From positions 372,001-436,000 of the forward strand of contig JADJWI010000001.1 of assembly GCA_016716435.1 (NCBI GenBank): 64,000 nt of DNA, given 5' to 3'. Positions 50,296 to 59,896 of this stretch are shown here, piece after piece. Position 1 is the stretch's first letter; each line of letters starts with the position of its first letter. This DNA comes from Acidobacteriota bacterium. Lineage in GTDB: Bacteria > Acidobacteriota > Blastocatellia > Pyrinomonadales > Pyrinomonadaceae. Made by a program: the position numbers and the translations under genes. The notes below the pieces were generated by a model. It did not search any database. It was not told the DNA's origin and saw nothing but the letters and a program-made list of their open reading frames with translations.

Positions 50296-50727
50296 AAGTG
50301 CCCGATGTTCGACCAAAAGGCATCGATCCTGCACAACGTCGATACCCGCTTCGATGAATGCCTTCGCCGCCGCGTCGTTCCGAATTCCTAGCTGGAACCA
50401 TACCGACTTCGGCTTTGCAGCGATGATCTCCTCAACGTGCTTGTCGATGTCAGCCGGCCGCCGAAAAACATTGACCATATCGACCCCGCCCGCGATCGAG
50501 CGAAGGTCGCGAAACACTGGTTCGCCGAGAATCTCCGTAACTTCCGGGTAATAAACAGGCACGGGGATGATCTTGTATCCAGCGTCCTGCATGTATTTAG
50601 TAACGTAAAACGCCGGCTGCATCGCGTGCGACTTCGGCTTTATCCCGAGAACGGCGATCGATTGAGTCTGCCGGAGCAAATCGCGTATCTCGTCATCGGA
50701 CGATAGCTCCCTTCCCTTTTTCTGCAT
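50287..50727 (-). CDS. CoA-binding domain (YccU-type) protein
   Basis: This 146-aa Rossmann-fold protein reads TQSIAVLGIKPKSHAMQPAFYVTKYMQDAGYKIIPVPVYYPEVTEILGEPVFRDLRSI, with the CoA_binding_2 pattern. DMVNVFRRPADIDKHVEEIIAAKPKSVWFQLGI and a terminal DRCLLVEH (CLLVEH is the family's end motif) complete it. YccU-like proteins bind CoA; the role is not known. It ends 8 bp inside the end of the pseudouridine synthase gene, tail to tail. Confidence 0.88.
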   Translation of the reverse strand: MQKKGRELSSDDEIRDLLRQTQSIAVLGIKPKSHAMQPAFYVTKYMQDAGYKIIPVPVYYPEVTEILGEPVFRDLRSIAGGVDMVNVFRRPADIDKHVEEIIAAKPKSVWFQLGIRNDAAAKAFIEAGIDVVQDRCLLVEHRALLR

Positions 50728-50827
50728 ACTCTGATTCTAGCTTCTCGCTCGTTCGCGAAACAATTGCTCCGCGAAAACTTGCCCCAAAACCGTGCATTAT
50801 GTAATCATAATATTTCGTTATATACCT

Positions 50828-51973
50828 ATGAACTTCGAACTCACAGAAGAACAGCAGCAGATAAAACACAGCATCAGGGAATTTGCGGAGGCAGAGATCG
50901 GCCCGCACGTTATGGAGTGGGACGAAAGTCAGCACTTCCCTATCGAACTTCGGCCAAAGCTTGCCGAGCTCGGCTTGATGGGCGTCCTTTTTCCCGAAGA
51001 ATATGGCGGTTCGGCGATGGGCTATGTGGAATATGCCACGATCATCGAAGAGCTCGGCCGTGTCTGCGGTTCGGTCGGGCTTTCGGTCGCTGCCCACAAT
51101 TCGCTCTGCTCGAACCACATCTATATGTTCGGCACCGAGCAGCAAAAGAAGGACTATCTTGTGCCGCTTGCTCAGGGCGAGTCGTTCGGTGCGTGGGGAT
51201 TGACCGAATCGCAAGCCGGTTCCGATGCATCGGGCACACGCACAAATGCGATCCGCTCGAACGGCGGCTGGAAGGTAAACGGCTCAAAGAATTTCATCAC
51301 CCACGCTATCGCTTGCAACACGCTCGTTGCTGTTGCGGTGACCGACAAAGAAAAAGGAAACCGCGGCATTTCAGCCTTCATTTTCGATAAATCAATGGAA
51401 GGCTTCCGTCCCGATAAGAAAGAAAACAAGCTCGGAATGCGGGCCTCTGAGACAGCGTCGGTCGTCTTTGAAGATTGCTACGTCCCGCAAGAGAATTTGC
51501 TTGGGAATGAGGGCGAAGGATTTCTGCAAGCGATGCAGATCCTAGATGGCGGACGCATCTCGATCGCGGCGCTTTCGGTAGGTATCGCCCAAGGGGCTTA
51601 CGAGGCTGCGATCAGGTACGCAAAGGAACGCGAGCAGTTCGGCAAACCGATCGCTGAGTTTCAAGCCATTCAGTTCAAGCTCGCAGATATGGCAACGCAG
51701 ATCGAGTGCTCCCGGCTGCTTACGCTTCAGGCCGCGGCGATGAAGGATGCGGGCAAGTCGGTCACCCAGAAATCAGCGATGGCAAAGCTTTATGCCTCGG
51801 AAACGGCCGTTCGCGTTGCCGAAGAATCGATCCAGATCCACGGCGGCTACGGGTACACGAAAGATTACCCCGCCGAGAAGTATTGGAGAGACGCAAAACT
51901 CTGCACCATCGGCGAAGGCACTAGCGAGATCCAGCGTCTGGTCATTGCCAAGCAATTGTTGAAAGCCGCATAA
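50828..51973 (+). CDS. Acyl-CoA dehydrogenase
   Basis: The start at 50828 gives MNFELTEEQQQIKHSIREFAEAEI; the open frame upstream (50792) adds a hydrophobic non-homologous string. The enzyme oxidises acyl-CoA to 2-enoyl-CoA with FAD. Visible parts are FPEEYGGSAMGYVEYATIIEEL, then AWGLTESQAGSDASGTRTNA (flavin- and substrate-binding), and ERDQFGKPI-like KEREQFGKPIAEFQAIQFKLADM. QIHGGYGYTKDYPAEKYWRDAKLCTIGEGTSEIQ carries the catalytic Glu. The 381-aa length and GEGTSEIQ end fit the short-chain/butyryl-CoA class. It is monocistronic and 21 bp upstream of the TPR-lipoprotein cluster. Confidence 0.92.
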   Translation: MNFELTEEQQQIKHSIREFAEAEIGPHVMEWDESQHFPIELRPKLAELGLMGVLFPEEYGGSAMGYVEYATIIEELGRVCGSVGLSVAAHNSLCSNHIYMFGTEQQKKDYLVPLAQGESFGAWGLTESQAGSDASGTRTNAIRSNGGWKVNGSKNFITHAIACNTLVAVAVTDKEKGNRGISAFIFDKSMEGFRPDKKENKLGMRASETASVVFEDCYVPQENLLGNEGEGFLQAMQILDGGRISIAALSVGIAQGAYEAAIRYAKEREQFGKPIAEFQAIQFKLADMATQIECSRLLTLQAAAMKDAGKSVTQKSAMAKLYASETAVRVAEESIQIHGGYGYTKDYPAEKYWRDAKLCTIGEGTSEIQRLVIAKQLLKAA

Positions 51974-51994
51974 AAACGGGTTATCTTTGACGGA

Positions 51995-52978
51995 GTGTCC
52001 ATCAAAGTTTGCCCGCGAATTCCCAGAGAGATATTCATCATTCTGCTGCTCGCCGTTTCGGCCGGGCTCGGCGGATGCGGTGATGCTAGCGAGCGCGACA
52101 ACCAGGCCTTGGCCGCTGACAAGGCATCCCTAGGCGAACTCGCCCGGATCGAGCAGGTTCTCGCTTCGGGAATCCCCCTTCAGAGATCCGACTACGAATC
52201 TCTAAAGAAGATCAGAGAGAAATTTCCTCGCGCTACGAAGGTAAAGGAAACATACACTTCCGCACTGATTAAACGCGAAGATTGGCAGGCCCTTGTTGAT
52301 TTCTTCGGGAACGAACCTGAAGGTTCGCTGTCGGCCAACGATAAGGCAAATCTCGCCCGCGCGTACTTCCGGCTCGGGCGTTTCGCCGATGTCGTAAGCT
52401 CCGCAGAGCCGCTCGTTGCTGAGTCTCCTCAGGACATCGACCTCGCGGCCCTGCTCGCAGGCGGCTATTACAACACCGGCCGGTTTGACGAGGCGGATGC
52501 CTTGCTTGAAAAGTTCTGGGGACGGATCGAGAGCGAACGACGCTTGAGTGAAATGACGCTCCGGGCACTTATATTTGCCCGGCAGGGTAAGGACGAGGAG
52601 TCCCGTGCATTGCTCGAACGCGTTATCGACTTGCAGCCCGAGAACGTGACCGCGCTTAACGCTCTCAGCCGTTCATACTTTGCGAAAGGAGTCGTCGCCC
52701 GGGCAGAGGAATTACGCAAGCGGACAGAAGATGCTCAGGCTAAAATTACCTCCGAGGAAAATCGAGCACTTCGAAAGGTCCAGTTGATCTATGAGCTTCA
52801 GGATAAATGGAATCAGCAGCAGTATCCCGAAGTTATCGTGATCGCTCGGCAAGCACTTGAGGTCTCCGACGCTCAGACCAAGCCAGTTCTGTATCAGTAC
52901 ATTGCCGAGTCATACACACGGCTTGGCCGGACGGAAGAGGCAAAAGCGGCCGTGGAAGAAATGAACCGACTAAAATGA
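51995..52978 (+). CDS. TPR-repeat lipoprotein (first gene of the CRTAC1/RnfD cluster)
   Basis: The start is GTG at 51995. The N-terminus MSIKVCPRIPREIFIILLLAVSAGLGGC ends in a lipobox (LGGC, Cys28). The mature 300 residues contain about six TPR-type helical pairs: FYKKIREKFPRATKVKETY-like region, then ANLARAYFRLGRFADVVSSAEPLVAESPQD, LLAGGYYNTGRFDEADALLEKFW, EESRALLERVIDLQPENVTALNAL, and PVLYQYIAESYTRLGRTEEAKAAVEEM at the end. It probably acts as an outer- or inner-membrane-anchored scaffold. Its stop overlaps the CRTAC1 start by 4 bp (ATGA). Confidence 0.7.
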   Translation: MSIKVCPRIPREIFIILLLAVSAGLGGCGDASERDNQALAADKASLGELARIEQVLASGIPLQRSDYESLKKIREKFPRATKVKETYTSALIKREDWQALVDFFGNEPEGSLSANDKANLARAYFRLGRFADVVSSAEPLVAESPQDIDLAALLAGGYYNTGRFDEADALLEKFWGRIESERRLSEMTLRALIFARQGKDEESRALLERVIDLQPENVTALNALSRSYFAKGVVARAEELRKRTEDAQAKITSEENRALRKVQLIYELQDKWNQQQYPEVIVIARQALEVSDAQTKPVLYQYIAESYTRLGRTEEAKAAVEEMNRLK

Positions 52979-54702
52979 GATCGATAAATCAGAAACTTGT
53001 TCTCATCATCGCCGCTCAACTCGCTTTCACCGGTTGCAGCGGAAATTCCGGGACGGTGAACAACGGCCCCGGTCCCGCAGGTGAGGCTTCGATCTCTTTT
53101 TCCGACGCGACCGCATCTTCGGGAATATCATTCAAACACGTCCCATCAAGAACGGATGCGAAGCTAATGCCTGAAGTTATCGGCAGCGGCGTCGTCGTCA
53201 CAGATTTTAACCGTGATGGTGCGCCTGATGTTTTGCTGGTCAATAGCGGTTCGATCGCGACCGAGGTACGGACGCCGGACCAATACACGCGGCTTTATCT
53301 CAATGACCGCAAGGGCAATTTCACCGACAAGACCGAAGAATGGAAACTCCCGAGCCGGTATTACGGAATGGGAGCGGCCGCGGGCGACTTCGACAACGAT
53401 GGAAACACAGACCTTCTTTTGACCAGTTTCGAAGGACGGAACATCTTGCTCAAGAATTCAGGTACGAGCTTCGAAGATGTGACCGAAAGCTCAGGTTTGA
53501 CCGCAGACGGAAAATGGTCGACGAGTGCCGGATTTCTTGACTACGATAAAGACGGCGACTTGGATATCTTCATAGTTCGTTACGTTGACTTTTCACCGGC
53601 AAATGCCCCCCGTTCGTTCCGTAACCGGACGCTTATTTACCCCACTCCCGTGCTTTTTCAGCCGGTCACCGATCAGCTTTGGAGGAACGAAGGAAACGGG
53701 CGATTCTCCAATGTGAGTGATACCGCCGGCATTCGCTCGGCCGAAAAAGGCCTTGCCATGGCTATCGGCGACATTGACAAGGACGGTTGGACAGATATCT
53801 ACGTCGCGAACGATACAACCCCAAATCAGCTGTGGCAGAACAGGAACGGGACATTTACGGATATCGCCCAGCTTGCCGGAGTCGCCTACGACGAAATGGG
53901 ACGGGAAGAAGGGAGCATGGGCGCTGACTTTTCCGACGTTGACCTGAATGGACTCGAGGATATCATGGTCACCAATTTTCAATCTGAGGTTACGAGTCTT
54001 TACATGCAGATATCCAAGGGGCTTTTTCAAGAAAGCTCGGACCTGCGTGGCGTCGGCGAGGTCTCGCGAAATCGCCTGAGTTGGGGCATTGACGCTTTCG
54101 ACGCAAACAACAACGGGTTCGAAGACCTGCTCTTCGTTAACGGCCATATCGAAGACAATATTCACTTAAATTCCGATACGGTCACTTTTCCGCAACAGAA
54201 CTCACTTTTCCTCAATGTCGGTGACGGAAAGTTCCGGGATGTAAGCGATTCATCGGGCGATGCTCTCAAAGATATTCAGGTCAGCCGCGGCCTGGCAACC
54301 GGGGATCTGAACGGAGACGGTCTTATCGATTTCGTCGTAAATAACAATGGCGGCACTGCACAGGTCGCTTTCAATAATTCGAAAGAGCCGGGCAAGTTTG
54401 TTGTGCTTTGGCTCGAAGGCTCAAAGGCGAACCGAAGTGCGATCGGTGCCCGGTTGGTCGCGAAGATCGGCGAGCGGACCATCGAGCGGCAGGTGATGGG
54501 AGCACAAAGTTATCTCTCGATGAGTGACCTTCGCGTCCATTTCGGCCTTGGGCCTGCAGAGAAGATCGATCAACTTACGATCCACTGGCCCGGCTCGGAA
54601 AAGCAAGTTGTCAATGGCCTCGCGTCCGGTGCGTTCTATTACATTCGCGAGGGCAATTCTCCGGTCGCCTTCGTACCGGGCGAAAAACGGATCGAGCCTT
54701 GA
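52975..54702 (+). CDS. CRTAC1/ASPIC-UnbV-family lipoprotein with FG-GAP (VCBS) propeller
   Basis: The signal MRSINQKLVLIIAAQLAFTGC ends in a lipobox (FTGC, Cys21). The mature protein is a beta-propeller of FG-GAP/VCBS repeats with Ca-binding-type loops: VVTDFNRDGAPDVLLVNSG, GDFDNDGNTDLLLTSFEG, DYDKDGDLDIFIVRY, GDIDKDGWTDIYVANDT, and GDLNGDGLIDFVVNNNG. The C-terminus is an ASPIC/UnbV domain, GARLVAKIGERTIERQVMGAQSYLSMSDLRVHFGLG, then TIHWPGSEKQV. Proteins of this kind are common in Acidobacteria and Planctomycetes and have no proven function. It is the second gene of the cluster. The next gene starts 18 bp later. Confidence 0.85.
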   Translation: MRSINQKLVLIIAAQLAFTGCSGNSGTVNNGPGPAGEASISFSDATASSGISFKHVPSRTDAKLMPEVIGSGVVVTDFNRDGAPDVLLVNSGSIATEVRTPDQYTRLYLNDRKGNFTDKTEEWKLPSRYYGMGAAAGDFDNDGNTDLLLTSFEGRNILLKNSGTSFEDVTESSGLTADGKWSTSAGFLDYDKDGDLDIFIVRYVDFSPANAPRSFRNRTLIYPTPVLFQPVTDQLWRNEGNGRFSNVSDTAGIRSAEKGLAMAIGDIDKDGWTDIYVANDTTPNQLWQNRNGTFTDIAQLAGVAYDEMGREEGSMGADFSDVDLNGLEDIMVTNFQSEVTSLYMQISKGLFQESSDLRGVGEVSRNRLSWGIDAFDANNNGFEDLLFVNGHIEDNIHLNSDTVTFPQQNSLFLNVGDGKFRDVSDSSGDALKDIQVSRGLATGDLNGDGLIDFVVNNNGGTAQVAFNNSKEPGKFVVLWLEGSKANRSAIGARLVAKIGERTIERQVMGAQSYLSMSDLRVHFGLGPAEKIDQLTIHWPGSEKQVVNGLASGAFYYIREGNSPVAFVPGEKRIEP

Positions 54703-54720
54703 TCTGTTCGATTTTTCAAC

Positions 54721-57700
54721 ATGCTGCGATCCCGAAAGTTAATACTTTTCGTTTCAGTTCTGCTGGCAGGCTGCGGCAATTTGCCTGACACATCGTCGCC
54801 GAAGCACGCGGAAGCCGTCCGAAGTTTCTATGTCGGCTTGGCAGCGCTCGACGTCGGCGATGACCGCCGTGCACGATCGGAACTCGAGAAAGCTACCCAA
54901 ACTGCTCCGGGCGAACCTGCGGCGTGGAACAACCTCGCTGTCCTCCAGCTTCGACAGCGCGATCTGGAAGGTGCAAGAACCTCCATCGATCAGGCTTCAA
55001 AGCTCGCCCCTGAAAACGCCGTTGTCACGCTCAACTCAGCTACGGTAGCACTGCAGCAGGGCGACAGCGCCAAAGCATCTGCAGAACTCGAAAAGGCCGG
55101 CTCGCTGGCGCCCGATGACCTGGCACCGATCTATTTGCTCGCCGATCTTCGCGAACGGGAGGCGGGAATAGCCGAGGCACTTCAACTTTATTCGAAGATC
55201 GCCGAGAAGGCTCCGGAGAATCTTGCCGCCCGCATCGAGGTCGCCCGGCTTGAGGCCAGAAGCGGCGATACGGAAAGCCTGAAAAATACCTTCGCCGCGA
55301 TCGAACGGTCCTCATCAAAACTTTCACCCGAGGGCTCTCAGCAGCTTGCTGAACTCCGCTCGGCCGTCGAAAGCGGAAACACGCAAGCGGCCGCGGCAGC
55401 CGTTTCATTTCTCCGCAATGTCCTGCTCCGCGAGCCGTGGTTCAGGCAGGCGATCGCCGAATTCAAGCCATCGGAAACGACGATCGGCACGCCGCTCTAC
55501 ACGCCGCTGAAGCTCGCGGCGCCCAATTTCAGCCCCGCCGAGCCCGACCGCGAGATAACCTTTACCGCCGAGCCGCTTGGCAGTGAGGTTTTCGCTTTTG
55601 CTTTGCCGATATATTTGAACGCTGACGGAGAAACCAAGATCGCTCGTGCGGCCGGCGAGAAGTTCTTCGTCGGCGAACAGGCGATAGAAACTCAAGTGAA
55701 CAGGGCCGATCAGATCGCTCAGTTCGACTTCGATTTCGACTTTCGCAATGACCTCGCCTTTGCCTCATCGTCGGGACTGAAAATATTCAAACAAGGCGAA
55801 GACGGAACCTTCGCGGACGTGACCGTTGCCACGAAACTCAGTAGTTCGATTCTCAGCCGTTCGTATGACGGCGTTTGGCCGCTCGACGTTGAGCACGACG
55901 GCGACCTCGATCTCATCGCGGCGGCCACCGAAGGCCCGACGGTCGTTTTGCAAAACAACGGCGACGGAACATTTACTGCCGTCGAAACTTTTGCGGGCGT
56001 GGCCGGTGTTCGGCAATTTGCATATGCAGATATCGACGAGGATGGCGACGCTGACGCGCTCCTGTTAACGAAGGACGGCAAACTTCGGGTATTCCTTAAC
56101 GACCGCGGCGGGAAGTTCGTTGAGGCTGAAATTCCTGATGTTTCCGGAGTCCAAGCATTCGCCGTTGGCGATGTCGGCGGAAGCGGCCGGCTTGAGGTCA
56201 TCGCCGCCTCGTCAATACTCCATCGCATTTCGAAGAACCTGGAGCGATCCAGATGGGAAGCTTTAGAGATAAACGTCGCCGAACTCGGCGATGTTTGTCC
56301 GGGAACATCCGCAGTCGGGTCTGAATGCTCCGTCTTCGTTGGCGATATCGACAACAATGGCGGGAACGATGTCGTAATCTCCACCGCCGGAACCACTCGG
56401 ATCGCCTCATTCGGCCCGGGCGGAGGCGGAATGCTCCTGGGCCAGCCGCTCAAGATCCAAGCGTTCGCCGTCCGTGACCAAAACGGCGATGGAAAGCTTG
56501 ATATAGTCGGGATCGGCCCTGATGGAATTCCGGCCGTTCTCAGGAATCAGAGCAGTAAGAACTACCGCTGGCAGATATTTCGCCCGCGGGCCGGTAAGAC
56601 CGAAGGCGATCAGCGTGTCAATTCGTTCGGCATAGGCGGCGAAATGGAGGTCCGCACCGGCATCCGGACGCAGAAGCAACTCATCACCGCTCCGGTCGTT
56701 CATTTCGGGCTCGGGGAAGCACCGAATGCCGATGTTCTGCGCATCGTCTGGAATAACGGTTTCGTTCAGGCCGAGTTCGACCTCGCGAGCGACCAGGCCA
56801 TCGCCGCCGAGCAGCGGCTAAAGGGCTCGTGCCCGCATCTTTTTGCCTGGAACGGCGAAAGTTTTGAGATGGTAAAAGACGCCCCGCCCTGGAGCCCCGC
56901 ACTCGGCCTGAAGATCAACGCGCAGGACACCTTCGGGATAATCCAGACCGAGGAGTGGTTCAAGATCCCGGGCAGTTCGATTAAGCCGAAAGATGGCCAT
57001 TACGAACTCCGCATCACAGGCGAATATTGGGAGTCGTTCTACCTCGATCATTACAGACTGATTGCCGTCGATCACCCCGAAAACGTTGAGGTTTATACCG
57101 ATGAGCGGTTTGCCGTTCCGCCTCCGCCGCTTCAGGTCTTTACATTCGACGAACCGAAGTCCTTTCTCGCGGCTACCGACCACAACGGACGCGATGTTGC
57201 CGAATACGTACTCGCCGTCGATGAGAATTATCTCGACGGGATCAAACGCGGCAAATTCCAAGGCGTCGCGGAAGATCATTGGGTCGAGCTAACGCTGCCC
57301 GAGGATGCGCCGACGGACAAGAAACTGACGCTCGTCGCCGACGGCTGGCTTTACCCGACGGACGCTTCGATAAACGTCCAGCTTGGGCAGAGTTCGCACG
57401 CTCCGCCACGAAGCCTTAGCATCGAAGTTCCCGATAGCAACGGCGGCTGGCAAACCGCGAAAGAAAATCTCGGCTTCCCTGCCGGAAAGATGAAAACGGT
57501 GCTGATCGAACTGCCCGAGGGACATCGGCGTTTCCGCCTTCGGACGAGCATGGAAATCTATTGGGACCGCCTTGCGTGGTCAACTGCCGCCGCGACGAAT
57601 GAAAATCGAACGCACGAACTCGCCCTCGGCACTGCAGAACTGAGATATCGCGGGTTTTCGGTAATTGATAAGCCGAATGCCTCGTCGCCCGAGAAGCCGA

Positions 57701-58107
57701 TCTACGATCAGATCCTGACGACCGGCCAACGCTGGCGCGACCTTGAGGGCTATTACACCCGCTTTGGCGACGTCAAGGAATTGCTGACGGGCGTCGATGG
57801 CCGTTTAGTGCTTATGAATGCGGGCGATGAACTCGTGCTCAAGTTTCCGGCTTTGCCCGCTCCGCCGGCGGGATTTAAGCGTGATTTTGTCATCGTCGGA
57901 AACGGCTGGATCAAGGACGGCGATCTCAACTCGGTCTTTTCGCGGACGCTGCTGCCGCTTCCGAGCCGCGAAACGAGCGACTATTCAACGCCGCCGGGCC
58001 GGCTTGAGGACGATCCCGTTTTCAAGCGCTTCCGAGAAGACTGGATCAATTTTCACACGCGCTATGTCGCTCCGGATGGATTTCGCTCAAAGGTAAGAAA
58101 TCCGTAA
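54721..58107 (+). CDS. Large lipoprotein: TPR repeats + CRTAC1/FG-GAP propeller + ASPIC + C-terminal beta domains
   Basis: The signal MLRSRKLILFVSVLLAGC has a lipobox (LLAGC, Cys18). Residues about 25-215 hold TPR helices (AWNNLAVLQLRQRDLEGARTSI, LNSATVALQQGDSAKASAELEKA, LARIEVARLEARSGDTESL). From about 320 to 620 there is an FG-GAP propeller (DFDFRNDLAFASSSGLKI, EHDGDLDLIAAATEGPTVVLQNN, DIDEDGDADALLLTKDGKLRVFLND). An ASPIC-like segment, GGEMEVRTGIRTQKQLITAPVVHFGLG, follows at about 640-700. The last 420 residues (CPHLFAWNGESFEMVKDAPPWSP...) are of a type I know only as an uncharacterised tail of CRTAC1 proteins. At 1128 aa it is the largest protein in the window and the centre of the cluster. 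Confidence 0.75.
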   Translation: MLRSRKLILFVSVLLAGCGNLPDTSSPKHAEAVRSFYVGLAALDVGDDRRARSELEKATQTAPGEPAAWNNLAVLQLRQRDLEGARTSIDQASKLAPENAVVTLNSATVALQQGDSAKASAELEKAGSLAPDDLAPIYLLADLREREAGIAEALQLYSKIAEKAPENLAARIEVARLEARSGDTESLKNTFAAIERSSSKLSPEGSQQLAELRSAVESGNTQAAAAAVSFLRNVLLREPWFRQAIAEFKPSETTIGTPLYTPLKLAAPNFSPAEPDREITFTAEPLGSEVFAFALPIYLNADGETKIARAAGEKFFVGEQAIETQVNRADQIAQFDFDFDFRNDLAFASSSGLKIFKQGEDGTFADVTVATKLSSSILSRSYDGVWPLDVEHDGDLDLIAAATEGPTVVLQNNGDGTFTAVETFAGVAGVRQFAYADIDEDGDADALLLTKDGKLRVFLNDRGGKFVEAEIPDVSGVQAFAVGDVGGSGRLEVIAASSILHRISKNLERSRWEALEINVAELGDVCPGTSAVGSECSVFVGDIDNNGGNDVVISTAGTTRIASFGPGGGGMLLGQPLKIQAFAVRDQNGDGKLDIVGIGPDGIPAVLRNQSSKNYRWQIFRPRAGKTEGDQRVNSFGIGGEMEVRTGIRTQKQLITAPVVHFGLGEAPNADVLRIVWNNGFVQAEFDLASDQAIAAEQRLKGSCPHLFAWNGESFEMVKDAPPWSPALGLKINAQDTFGIIQTEEWFKIPGSSIKPKDGHYELRITGEYWESFYLDHYRLIAVDHPENVEVYTDERFAVPPPPLQVFTFDEPKSFLAATDHNGRDVAEYVLAVDENYLDGIKRGKFQGVAEDHWVELTLPEDAPTDKKLTLVADGWLYPTDASINVQLGQSSHAPPRSLSIEVPDSNGGWQTAKENLGFPAGKMKTVLIELPEGHRRFRLRTSMEIYWDRLAWSTAAATNENRTHELALGTAELRYRGFSVIDKPNASSPEKPIYDQILTTGQRWRDLEGYYTRFGDVKELLTGVDGRLVLMNAGDELVLKFPALPAPPAGFKRDFVIVGNGWIKDGDLNSVFSRTLLPLPSRETSDYSTPPGRLEDDPVFKRFREDWINFHTRYVAPDGFRSKVRNP

Positions 58108-58120
58108 ACTCGTATTTAGA

Positions 58121-59896
58121 ATGAGCAAAATAGGAAGGATCTTCGCCGCTGTCCTTTTCGTCGCCCTCCTCTCTGTACCTTTTTGGCTTCGGGGCAGCTA
58201 CCGCGTTTCAGAGACACGCGTTGATTCGAGCGCGGCACTCGACCGGTACGGCTTCTTTTTGACGGAGGTCGCAGGCGAGAGCGGCGTTGAGTTCAAGCAC
58301 ACGTCTCCACGCCTTGATCAAAAGCTCGACCACATAATGCCGATCATCGCATCGATGGGCGCCGGAGTCTCGGTCGTCGATTTTGATCGCGACGGTTGGA
58401 ACGACCTCTACTTCACCAACAGCGGCGAAGGTTCACAAAATGCCCTCTATCGAAATAACGGCGACGGGACATTCACCGACGTCGCGGCCGAACTGGGAAT
58501 TGCCGATCTTAACAGCCGCGCAAATGGTGTCTCGATGGGAGCCGTTTGGGGCGACTTTGACAACGACGGCTTTGAAGACCTCCTCGTTTATAAATGGGGC
58601 CGCACCGAGCTTTACAAGAACAACGGCGGCAAGAGCTTCACCCGTGTCGAAGATACCGGTTTCCCGGCTTGGGCAAATATCAACACCGCTATATGGCTCG
58701 ATTTCGACCGCGACGGTGTGCTCGATATCTTTCTCGGCGGTTATTTTCACCAAGACCTCGATCTTTGGAACCTGCCGAATACACTGATGATGCCCGAGAG
58801 CTTCGAATATGCTCGCAATGGCGGCCGGAAATATCTGCTGCGGGGTTTGGGGAATGGAAAGTTTGGAGATGTAACGACGGCAGCCGGCATTGACACTAAC
58901 CGATGGGCACTCGCCGCCGGTTCCGCAGATTTCGACGGCAACGGTTTCCCCGACATCTTTATTGCAAACGACTATGCCGTTTCTGAGCTTTTCTTGAATC
59001 AGGATGGGAAGCGTTTTGTCGCGGCCGGCGAATCAAGCGGTGTCGGTTTTTCGCCTAAAAGCGGAATGAATGCCTCGTTTGGCGATGTGCTTAACGACGG
59101 TCGTTTGTCGATTTACGTCTCTAATATTTCTGAGGAAGGCATCTTGCTCCAGGGTAACAATCTCTGGGTTCCGCGGCAGGACAGCACCGGCGGATTGAAA
59201 TACGATAACCAGGCGAACAACTTTGGCGTCGAACGCGGCGGCTGGAGTTGGGCCGCCCAATTCGGCGACCTCAACAACGATGGGAACCAGGACCTTTTCC
59301 TAACGAACGGATATATTTCTGCTGATAAGGCCGCGAATTATTGGTATGATTATTCAAAAGTCACGGTCGGGCACAATACGATCATCGGCGATGCGGCTAA
59401 CTGGCCGTCAATGGAAGGCCGAAGCCTTGCGGGCTTTCAGCAGAAGCGAGTTTGGTTAAATGATGGAGCTGGCCGCTTCAACGACGCCGCACTTGCTGTC
59501 GGCGTCAGCGAGACTTTCGATGGACGTGCCGTCGCCTTTGCCGATCTTTGGAACCGCGGTGTTCTGGACGTTATCGTCGCAAATCAGAATGGCCCGGCGC
59601 TAATTTACAAAAACAACCCGGCACCGGGCCGAATCTGGATCGGCTTTGAGCTTGAAGGAAGCCTGAGCAACCGCTCAGCGATCGGGGCGAGCGTCACACT
59701 CTTTTGGGACGGAAAACGTCAGCGGCAGGAGATGACCGGCGGCATTGGCTTCTGCTCACAGAATCAGCGGCGGCTGCACTTCGGGCTCGGAACTTACGGC
59801 TCGGTCGAAAAGGCCGAGATCGTTTGGCCGTCTGGCAAAAGGACCACTATCGAATCTCCCGGGGTAGGAAAAATACACAAGATCAAGGAACAATGA
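58121..59896 (+). CDS. Membrane-anchored or secreted CRTAC1/ASPIC-UnbV protein
   Basis: The N-terminus MSKIGRIFAAVLFVALLSVPFWLRG is a signal anchor or a signal peptide with no lipobox. The propeller repeats the calcium-type loops: VVDFDRDGWNDLYFTNSG, GDFDNDGFEDLLVYKWG, WLDFDRDGVLDIFLGGYF, ADFDGNGFPDIFIANDY and GDLNNDGNQDLFLTNGYI. ASPIC/UnbV is at the end: GASVTLFWDGKRQRQEMTGGIGFCSQNQRRLHFGLG, then EIVWPSGKRTTIESP. One cysteine (GFCSQNQ) lies in the ASPIC part. The length is 591 aa. The stop overlaps the RnfD-like start (ATGA), which couples the two. The family has no proven function. Confidence 0.83.
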   Translation: MSKIGRIFAAVLFVALLSVPFWLRGSYRVSETRVDSSAALDRYGFFLTEVAGESGVEFKHTSPRLDQKLDHIMPIIASMGAGVSVVDFDRDGWNDLYFTNSGEGSQNALYRNNGDGTFTDVAAELGIADLNSRANGVSMGAVWGDFDNDGFEDLLVYKWGRTELYKNNGGKSFTRVEDTGFPAWANINTAIWLDFDRDGVLDIFLGGYFHQDLDLWNLPNTLMMPESFEYARNGGRKYLLRGLGNGKFGDVTTAAGIDTNRWALAAGSADFDGNGFPDIFIANDYAVSELFLNQDGKRFVAAGESSGVGFSPKSGMNASFGDVLNDGRLSIYVSNISEEGILLQGNNLWVPRQDSTGGLKYDNQANNFGVERGGWSWAAQFGDLNNDGNQDLFLTNGYISADKAANYWYDYSKVTVGHNTIIGDAANWPSMEGRSLAGFQQKRVWLNDGAGRFNDAALAVGVSETFDGRAVAFADLWNRGVLDVIVANQNGPALIYKNNPAPGRIWIGFELEGSLSNRSAIGASVTLFWDGKRQRQEMTGGIGFCSQNQRRLHFGLGTYGSVEKAEIVWPSGKRTTIESPGVGKIHKIKEQ

